Shown here: positions 22,271 to 27,292 of the stretch, piece by piece
How positions within the stretch are numbered: position 1 is the stretch's first letter
Layout: each line of letters opens with the position of its first letter
DNA from: JBFWQM01 sp050249455
GTDB lineage: Bacteria; Pseudomonadota; Alphaproteobacteria; MPNO01; VGEU01
DNA length: 27,292 nt
Assembly (NCBI GenBank): GCA_050249455.1
Contig: JBFWQM010000047.1
Coordinates: 1-27,292, forward strand
Reading direction: 5' to 3'
Position numbers and translations under genes: made by a program
Notes under the pieces: model-generated
The model's database searches: none
Told to the model about the DNA's origin: nothing
What the model saw: only the letters and a program-made list of their open reading frames with translations

Positions 22271-22293
22271 CCTGCGGCAGCGTCGCAGCGCCG

Positions 22294-23160
22294 CTAACCG
22301 AAGTCGTAGAGCGCCGCCGGGTTGTCCACCAGGATGCGCCGCAGCGTCGCGTCGTCCACCTGCCAGGTGAGCGCCCAGTCCAAGATATCGGCGGTCTGCG
22401 GCATCGGCCGGTCCCACAACATCACGTGCGGCCAGTCGCTGCCCCACACCATGCGATCCGGCCGGGCCTCGATCAGCGCCTGGGCGAACGGCGTCATGTC
22501 GGCGAACGGCGCCCCGGTGAGCGAGTGGCGGTAGGCGCCCGACAGCTTGACCCAGCAGCGGCCGCCGTGCACCAGGTCGAGCAGGCCGCGGAAGCCGGGA
22601 TGGTCGATGCCGTCTTCCGGGCGGAAATAGCCCATGTGGTCGATCACGATGTCCACCGGCAGCGACCGCAGCATCGCCAGGTAGTCGGTCATCTGCCGCG
22701 GGCCGTCGATGAACACCTGGATATGCCAGCCGAGCCGCTTGAGCCGCCCGGCCAGCGTCATCATGTGGTCGGGGCTGATGCCGCCGCGCAGCACGGTCGT
22801 CACGCGGACGCCGCGTATGCCGGCCTCGTGCAGCCGGTCGAGCGCGCGGTCGTCGGTCGTCGGCTCGACCACCGCGACGCCGCGGCCGCGCTTGCCCAGG
22901 CGGGCGATCGCGTCCAGCGACGCGTCCATCATCGTGCCGTGCGCGCTGCCGTGGACGATCACGCCGCGCTCCAGCCCGAGCGTGTCGAGCAGCGTGGCGT
23001 AGTCGGCGAACGGCGCCTCCGGCGCCGTGTAGCTGCGATCCTCGTTCAGCGGAAACCGCGCGTAGGGGCCGAGGACGTGCGCGTGGGTGTCGCACGCGCC
23101 GGGCGGGGCGACGAGCCGCGGGCGCAGCGGCGGCTTCGGGCCGGGGCAGGGACGGGTCAT
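22294..23160 (-). CDS. Amidohydrolase family protein (LigI / COG3618-like)
   Basis: A 288-residue TIM-barrel hydrolase. Strand 1 carries GACDTHAHVLGP with H26-x-H28; later VIVHGSAHGTMMDASL, FIDGPRQMT, VIDHMGYF, WVKLSGAYRHS and finally WGSDWPHVMLW, with the strand-8 Asp. The set (GSDWPH, KLSGAYR) matches the 2-pyrone-4,6-dicarboxylate lactonase-like group, in which LigI opens PDC in lignin-derived aromatic degradation. Members also include lactonases and amidases for other acids, so the reaction is not fixed. It stands 26 bases after the TRAP receptor gene in the same direction and is probably co-transcribed with it. The ATG at 23160 has no strong ribosome-binding site. Confidence 0.88.
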   Translation of the reverse strand: MTRPCPGPKPPLRPRLVAPPGACDTHAHVLGPYARFPLNEDRSYTAPEAPFADYATLLDTLGLERGVIVHGSAHGTMMDASLDAIARLGKRGRGVAVVEPTTDDRALDRLHEAGIRGVRVTTVLRGGISPDHMMTLAGRLKRLGWHIQVFIDGPRQMTDYLAMLRSLPVDIVIDHMGYFRPEDGIDHPGFRGLLDLVHGGRCWVKLSGAYRHSLTGAPFADMTPFAQALIEARPDRMVWGSDWPHVMLWDRPMPQTADILDWALTWQVDDATLRRILVDNPAALYDFG

Positions 23161-23186
23161 GGCAGCACCACGCTATGCAGCAGGGA

Positions 23187-24188
23187 TCATCGTGCCGCGC
23201 GGATCGCGGTGAGTTCGGTCTGCGCCGCCGCGACCAGCGCCGCGCCCTTGGCGTGCGACTTCGTCCACTCGGCGACGACGGGGTCGAACGCGGCGCGCCA
23301 GCGCGCCTCCTCGTCCTTTGCCGGCATCACCACGGCCTGCCCGGCCTCGGCCTTGAGCTCGCCCTCGACCTTGTCGGCGAGCTGGTCCTGCAGGGTCCCC
23401 ATGCGGCGGGCGAACGCCTCGCCCAGGTGCTTCTGGAACGCGGCCTTGCCGTCGGCGGGCAGCTTCTCATAGGACTGCTTGTTCATCGCGACCATCAGCT
23501 CGAGGGTGCCGAGCGGGGTCACGAAGTGATGCTTGGTCACGTCGGCGATGCGGAACGCCTTCAGCACTTCGAAGCCGAGCAGCGTGCCGTCCAGCACGCC
23601 CTTGCTGATGTTCTCCGCGACGAACGGGGTCGGCATGCCGACCGGCGCGGCGCCGAGCGCCTTCAGCAGCTCGCCGTGGACGCGCCCGCCGCTGCGGATC
23701 TTCTTGCCCTTGAGGTCTTCGAGCTTGGCGACGGGGAACGTGGTGTGCAGCCGGTACTGCGGCGTCGAGGAGAGCGCCAGCACGACGATGTCGTCATAGC
23801 CGCGCAGCATCCCCTTGGCGAACAGCCGCCACAGCAGCAGCGACCCCTCCTCGCTGGTGTTCACCAGGAACGGGAGCTGGATGATCTCGTTGTCGGGGAA
23901 GCGGCCCGGCGTGTTGCTGGGCAGGATGAAGGCGATGTCGGCGACGCCGTCCATCACCAGCTTGAGCTGCGCGGAGGGGTCGCGGCCGAGCCCGCCGCCT
24001 GGGAAGAGGTCGATCTTGACGGTCCCTGCCGAGGCGTCCGCGACGTTCTTCGCGAACTCCGGGAACACCGTGCTGGTGAGCAGCTCCTGCGGCGGCGCGA
24101 AGCTGTTGAACTTCAGCGTCGTGGTCTGTGCGGCCGCCGGTCCGGCGGCGACCGCCGCACCGAGTGCCAAGGCAAGCATCGTGCGCAT
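23187..24188 (-). CDS. TRAP transporter substrate-binding protein (DctP family)
   Basis: A 333-residue periplasmic receptor. The signal peptide MRTMLALALGAAVAAGPAAA is cut before QTTTLKFNSFAPP. Family features are VKIDLFPGGGLGRDPSAQLK, GVADIAFILPSNTPGRFP, the conserved Arg region LKGKKIRSGGRVHGELLKAL that binds the substrate carboxylate, and VMVAMNKQSYEKLP-like helix MNKQSYEKLPADGKAAFQKH. It delivers a carboxylate to the DctQM permease. AGAGGGGAA lies 7-8 bases upstream of ATG 24188. It follows dctM after 94 bases, in the unusual Q-M-P order. Confidence 0.93.
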   Translation of the reverse strand: MRTMLALALGAAVAAGPAAAQTTTLKFNSFAPPQELLTSTVFPEFAKNVADASAGTVKIDLFPGGGLGRDPSAQLKLVMDGVADIAFILPSNTPGRFPDNEIIQLPFLVNTSEEGSLLLWRLFAKGMLRGYDDIVVLALSSTPQYRLHTTFPVAKLEDLKGKKIRSGGRVHGELLKALGAAPVGMPTPFVAENISKGVLDGTLLGFEVLKAFRIADVTKHHFVTPLGTLELMVAMNKQSYEKLPADGKAAFQKHLGEAFARRMGTLQDQLADKVEGELKAEAGQAVVMPAKDEEARWRAAFDPVVAEWTKSHAKGAALVAAAQTELTAIRAAR

Positions 24189-24282
24189 GCCGCGATTCCC
24201 CTCTTCGATTTATTGCTGCCAGTGCAGCCGTATTTCAAGCGAAGATCAAGCGGCTATTTCAGCGCCGCAAGTACAGGCACTG

Positions 24283-25593
24283 TCATTTCATGCCGGTGAC
24301 CGTCGGCAGCCACATGACGATGCCGGGAAACAGGACGACGAGGGCGATGCGCGCCAGGTCGGCGGCGAGGATCGGCATGATGCCGCGATAGATCGTCGCC
24401 AGCGGGATGTGGCGCGCCATGCCATGGATGACGAACACGTTGAGCCCGATGGGCGGCGCGATCAGCCCGACCTCGATCACCATGACGCAGACGATCCCCC
24501 ACCACACCGGATGGAAGCCGAGGTGGAGGATCAGCGGGAAGACGAACGGCAGCGTGATGAGCAGCGCCGCGACCTCGTCGAAGATCGCGCCCAGGACCAG
24601 GTACATCACGATCAGCGCGAACACGATCACCAGAGCGTGGACGTCGAGACCGTTGATCAGCCCGACCAGCGCGTCCGGCATCTTCGTCGCGGCGATGAAG
24701 TAGGAGAAGATCGAGGCGCCGACCAGGATGACGTAGATCATCGCCGTGCTCGACGCGGTCTCGACCACCACCGCACGCAGCACCGGGAGCGTCAGCCGGC
24801 CGCGCAGCAGCGTGAACAGCAGCGTGAACCCGGCGCCGCACGCCGCCGCCTCCTGGACCGTGAACACGCCGCCGTAGATGCCGCCGATGATGGTGAACAG
24901 GAGCAGGACGATCCCCCAGCTCTGCCGCATCACCACGAACCGCTCGCGCCACGGCATGCGCGGCCCGGCCGGCGCCGACTCGGGATGCAGCCTGACGTAG
25001 GCCTGGATCGCGATCATGTCGAAGACGACGGCGATGATCGACGGGATCACCGCCGCGACGAACAGCGTGATGACGAATTGCTCGGTCAGGTAGGCGTAGA
25101 TCACCATGATGTTGGACGGCGGGATCAGGATGCCGAGCGTGCCGCCGGCGGCGATCGACCCCGTGGCGAGGCCGGGCGCATAGCCCCGCCGCAGCATCTC
25201 CGGCAGCGCGACCCGTCCCATGGTCGCGGCCGTCGCGACCGACGAGCCGCACGCCGCCCCGAAGGCCGCGCACCCGCCCACCGTCGCGAGCGCGAGGCCG
25301 CCGCGCCGGTGGCCCAGGAACGCGAACGCGAAGCGATATATGTCGGCCGACAGGCCGCTCGCCGAGGCGAAGCTGCCCATCAGGAGGAACAGCGGGATGA
25401 CGGCGAGGTCGGTGCTCGCCATCAACGTCGCCGGCTCGGTCGCGAGCAGCGACAGCGCCGCATTGAGGTTGGACAGAGCCGCGAAGCCGGCGACCCCGGC
25501 GATCGCCATCGCCACGCCGATCGGCACGCGCATCAGGATCAGCGCGAACATGCCGCCGAGGCCGAGCGCGGCCAGCGTCACGGGATCGATCAC
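24283..25593 (-). CDS. dctM: TRAP transporter large permease (DctM)
   Basis: A 436-residue membrane protein with about twelve segments, normal for DctM. Motifs: MRVPIGVAMAIAGVAGF near the start, TDLAVIPLFLLMGSFASASG, GCAAFGAACGSSVATAATMG, TGSIAAGGTLGILIPPSNIM (the signature GTLGILIPPS) and IEVGLIAPPIGLNVFVIHGM near the end. It forms the sodium-coupled channel half of a TRAP importer with DctQ. GTG 25593 is the start because it overlaps the dctQ stop (GTGA); frame upstream to 25722 runs inside dctQ. Neighbouring genes suggest an aromatic or ring-cleavage acid as substrate. Confidence 0.95.
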   Translation of the reverse strand: MIDPVTLAALGLGGMFALILMRVPIGVAMAIAGVAGFAALSNLNAALSLLATEPATLMASTDLAVIPLFLLMGSFASASGLSADIYRFAFAFLGHRRGGLALATVGGCAAFGAACGSSVATAATMGRVALPEMLRRGYAPGLATGSIAAGGTLGILIPPSNIMVIYAYLTEQFVITLFVAAVIPSIIAVVFDMIAIQAYVRLHPESAPAGPRMPWRERFVVMRQSWGIVLLLFTIIGGIYGGVFTVQEAAACGAGFTLLFTLLRGRLTLPVLRAVVVETASSTAMIYVILVGASIFSYFIAATKMPDALVGLINGLDVHALVIVFALIVMYLVLGAIFDEVAALLITLPFVFPLILHLGFHPVWWGIVCVMVIEVGLIAPPIGLNVFVIHGMARHIPLATIYRGIMPILAADLARIALVVLFPGIVMWLPTVTGMK

Positions 25594-26126
25594 GCCGCGC
25601 CCCCGCGATCGTTCGGCCCGCCGTCCGCCGTCGGCTTGTTCCCGCGGCGCGCCGTGCGGCGCAGGACGGCGGCCTGGACCGGAAGGCAGACGGCGACCAG
25701 CGCCGTAACCGCGATCCACCACGGCGCGACGGGCCAGCCCAGGATCCAGGTCGTCTCGCCGCTACGTGCGAGCTCCGCGGTATAGAGGACGAACCGCCAC
25801 GCGACCGCCGCGAAAAAGGCCAGCGTGACGATGTCGGCGAAGACCGCCAGCGCGCGGTCGATGCGCGGGCCGAGCAGCTTCGCGAAGTCGATCACGATGT
25901 GCTGACGTTCGGCCAGCGCGGCAGGAAAGAACGCGGCGATGACGACTGCGATCAGCAGCTTGGCGATCTCGCCGGCGCCATCGATCGGGGCGCTGAAAAG
26001 CCAGCGCAGCAGCACGTCGGCGACGGTCAGGACGGCCAGCGCGATCAGCCCCGCAAGCCCGACGGCCGCGATCAGCCGCACCGCCCGGTCGATGGTGCCG
26101 GGCCGCGGCTCGGGGCCGTCGTCCAC
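25590..26126 (-). CDS. dctQ: TRAP transporter small permease (DctQ)
   Basis: A 178-residue protein with four membrane segments: LIAAVGLAGLIALAVLTVAD, then a second (AKLLIAVVIAAFFPAALAER), a third around FADIVTLAFFAAVAWRF and a fourth WIAVTALVAVCLPVQAAVL. ERQHIVIDFAKLLGP after segment 2 and WPVAPWWIA before segment 4 are the conserved DctQ positions. It pairs with DctM, to which it is coupled by a 4-base overlap. GTG 26126 with GAGGGG about 9 bases upstream. It starts 10 bases after the amidohydrolase gene, in one operon. Confidence 0.93.
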   Translation of the reverse strand: MDDGPEPRPGTIDRAVRLIAAVGLAGLIALAVLTVADVLLRWLFSAPIDGAGEIAKLLIAVVIAAFFPAALAERQHIVIDFAKLLGPRIDRALAVFADIVTLAFFAAVAWRFVLYTAELARSGETTWILGWPVAPWWIAVTALVAVCLPVQAAVLRRTARRGNKPTADGGPNDRGGAA

Positions 26127-26136
26127 CTGGCGCCCC

Positions 26137-27135
26137 TCAGGCCGCCAGCGGCAGGCGGGCAGCGATCAGGGCGTTGGCGTTTCCGCCGGCGATGGCGCGC
26201 CGCGCGGCGTCGTCGAGCCGGGCCTGCGCGAGCGCGTGGAGCGACCATTCGGTGCCGAAGTCGGTGCCGTCGGTGCCGAGGACCACCTTGTCCGCGCCGT
26301 AGACCGCGGCGGCAAGCTCGATGCCGCGCGGACCGAACGAGTTGCAGTCGACGTAGCAGCGGCGCAGCCGCGACGACGGCGGCTCGGCGCCCGGCGTGCG
26401 GTTGAGGCTGATGTGGTCCATCCGCTCGACCTCGAGCGGGATGTTGCCGCCGATATTGGGGACCTGGACGGCGACGTTCGGAAACGGGTCAAGAAGGTCG
26501 GTCAGGCACAGCGTCACCATGAACCGCGAGATCTGTGACTGGTTGTCTAGTGCCGCGCGGCGCTGCGTTGCGTTGTCGATGTCCTCGGACGGCACTTGGC
26601 TGCGCCCCTCGGGCAGCGGGCTGGGGTGCACGAACAGGAGCGCGCGGTGCCGCTCCGCCACGGCGAGTAGCGGCCGGTAGCGCACCGCCGCCTCGTAGGA
26701 GAAGAAGTCGTTGCCCGGCAGCAGGGCCCCCAGCACGCCCGGCTGGCCCATCAGCCGTTCGAACTCGGCAACGGCAAGGTCCATGTCCTGGCAGGGCAGC
26801 GTGAGGAAGCCGGCGAACCGCCCCGGATGGTCGCGGCAGGCGGCCGCCAGCCCGTCGTTAAACAATTGCGCCAGTGGCAGCGCCTCGGCCGCGTCGAGGT
26901 TGTCGATTCCCGCGCCGGGGATCGACAGGGTCGCGGTGGTGATGCCGTGGCGGTCCATGATCGCGAGCCGGCGCGCCAGCGCGACATGGTCGTCGTCCAG
27001 CTTTATTCGCCCGCGCGTGATCTGGAGCACGTCGGCGCCGTCGCCGCGGCGGGCGACGGTCGGGGCGATCGTCCGTGCGCGCAGCGCCGCGACAAGCGAC
27101 GCCGGGAACCAATGCGAATGCATGTCGATCGGCAT
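26137..27135 (-). CDS. Amidohydrolase family 2 protein (ACMSD-like)
   Basis: A 332-residue TIM-barrel enzyme. The first strand reads MPIDMHSHWFP with metal ligands H6-x-H8; then DRHGITTATLSIPG, NDGLAAACRDHPGRFAGFLT, a loop-inserted middle, LLFVHPSPLP with the strand-5 His, and VVLGTDGTDFG with the strand-8 Asp. This is the pattern of the aminocarboxymuconate-semialdehyde decarboxylase/gamma-resorcylate decarboxylase group, which decarboxylate or hydrate aromatic and ring-cleavage acids. ATG 27135 is preferred; TTG 27153 is in frame but adds residues before the first barrel strand. It lies 10 bases before dctQ and about 30 bases after the next gene upstream, so it is part of the operon. Confidence 0.9.
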   Translation of the reverse strand: MPIDMHSHWFPASLVAALRARTIAPTVARRGDGADVLQITRGRIKLDDDHVALARRLAIMDRHGITTATLSIPGAGIDNLDAAEALPLAQLFNDGLAAACRDHPGRFAGFLTLPCQDMDLAVAEFERLMGQPGVLGALLPGNDFFSYEAAVRYRPLLAVAERHRALLFVHPSPLPEGRSQVPSEDIDNATQRRAALDNQSQISRFMVTLCLTDLLDPFPNVAVQVPNIGGNIPLEVERMDHISLNRTPGAEPPSSRLRRCYVDCNSFGPRGIELAAAVYGADKVVLGTDGTDFGTEWSLHALAQARLDDAARRAIAGGNANALIAARLPLAA

Positions 27136-27165
27136 CGGCCGCCCCGGACTCAAGTCAGCCGGTGG

Positions 27166-27292
27166 TCAGGTCTGCATCGGCCGCAGCAGATCCGCCTCCG
27201 GCGCGCCGGCGCGCCAGCGCGCGCCGAGGTCGTCCATGTTGATGTCGATGCCGCGGGCGTTGCGGTTGAAGGCGCCGGTCGCGAACCAGGCG
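27166..27292 (-). CDS. C-terminal end of an unidentified protein (partial)
   Basis: The last 41 codons of a minus-strand gene entering from the right edge, ending in RRGAPEAD-like text: FNRNARGIDINMDDLG, then ARWRAGAPEADLLRPMQT and TGA at 27166-27168. It is well behaved in codon use and stands about 30 bases before the amidohydrolase gene, so it is probably the next gene upstream in the catabolic operon. I do not recognise the family from this fragment. Confidence 0.7.
   Translation of the reverse strand, partial: AWFATGAFNRNARGIDINMDDLGARWRAGAPEADLLRPMQT

Noticed and set aside
23815..25785. 656-codon plus-strand open frame over the TRAP genes
   Set aside because: Antisense to DctP, DctM and DctQ, which all show family motifs; the Asp/Arg/His-rich translation is a shadow.
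1..27292. tRNA, rRNA, prophage, transposase or toxin-antitoxin genes
   Set aside because: I saw no cloverleaf-like or ribosomal sequence and no open frame with motifs of these groups; small RNAs cannot be excluded by eye.

Overview
The window is about 27.3 kb of very GC-rich, tightly packed bacterial DNA with one scaffold gap (100 N at 2472-2571). Gene content suggests a free-living alphaproteobacterium, perhaps of the Rhodospirillales/Hyphomicrobiales type. The signs are an HctB-like histone H1 mimic, a fused TPR/glycosyltransferase, an OpgC acyltransferase, an ECF sigma/RskA-type anti-sigma pair, TRAP and polyamine-type ABC transporters, ThrH and RIME/REP-like intergenic palindromes. This placement is inferred from gene content only; no rRNA or tRNA gene was seen. 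No phage, IS transposase, CRISPR array or plasmid gene was recognised.

Layout. (1) 1-3.8 kb: a nested-hairpin repeat, a MarR regulator co-transcribed with an M17 aminopeptidase, a glutathione S-transferase interrupted by the gap, a mosaic palindromic element, a small unknown protein and a lysine/alanine-rich DNA-binding protein. (2) 4.0-9.5 kb: a TPR-glycosyltransferase whose 3' end overlaps the end of a minus-strand potD-potA-potB-potC-like uptake operon. A perfect 26-bp inverted pair of palindromes lies between its first two genes. (3) 9.6-12.9 kb: a DUF808 membrane protein, then a stress-signalling module in which a secreted DUF4394 protein diverges from a translationally coupled ECF sigma/anti-sigma pair. 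(4) 12.9-16.7 kb: OpgC overlapping an SGNH-family protein that lacks most of its catalytic residues, converging on an intact SGNH paralogue that follows an EamA exporter. (5) 16.7-19.1 kb: an exported protein with three NQ-x-A-G repeats, ThrH, and a THxN-type PEP-CTERM protein. (6) 19.1-19.76 kb: a long AT-richer intergenic region with repeated motifs and a consensus DnaA box. (7) 19.76-27.3 kb: an MFS permease, then a minus-strand catabolic cluster: amidohydrolase, TRAP DctQ-DctM-DctP, LigI-like amidohydrolase and a Rieske oxygenase. This cluster probably imports and oxidises an aromatic or related carboxylate.

The points most worth following are: the OpgC-SGNH locus, where one of two adjacent paralogues has N-to-T, D-to-A and H-to-K changes at SGNH positions; the scaffold gap, which looks like an artefact because both contig ends carry the same 12 bp and join in frame into a normal-length GST; the NQ-AG repeat protein; and the paired GTAAA-N5-CCGACA motifs upstream of the PEP-CTERM gene. 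I did not find a gene set that I would call a wholly new system with confidence.
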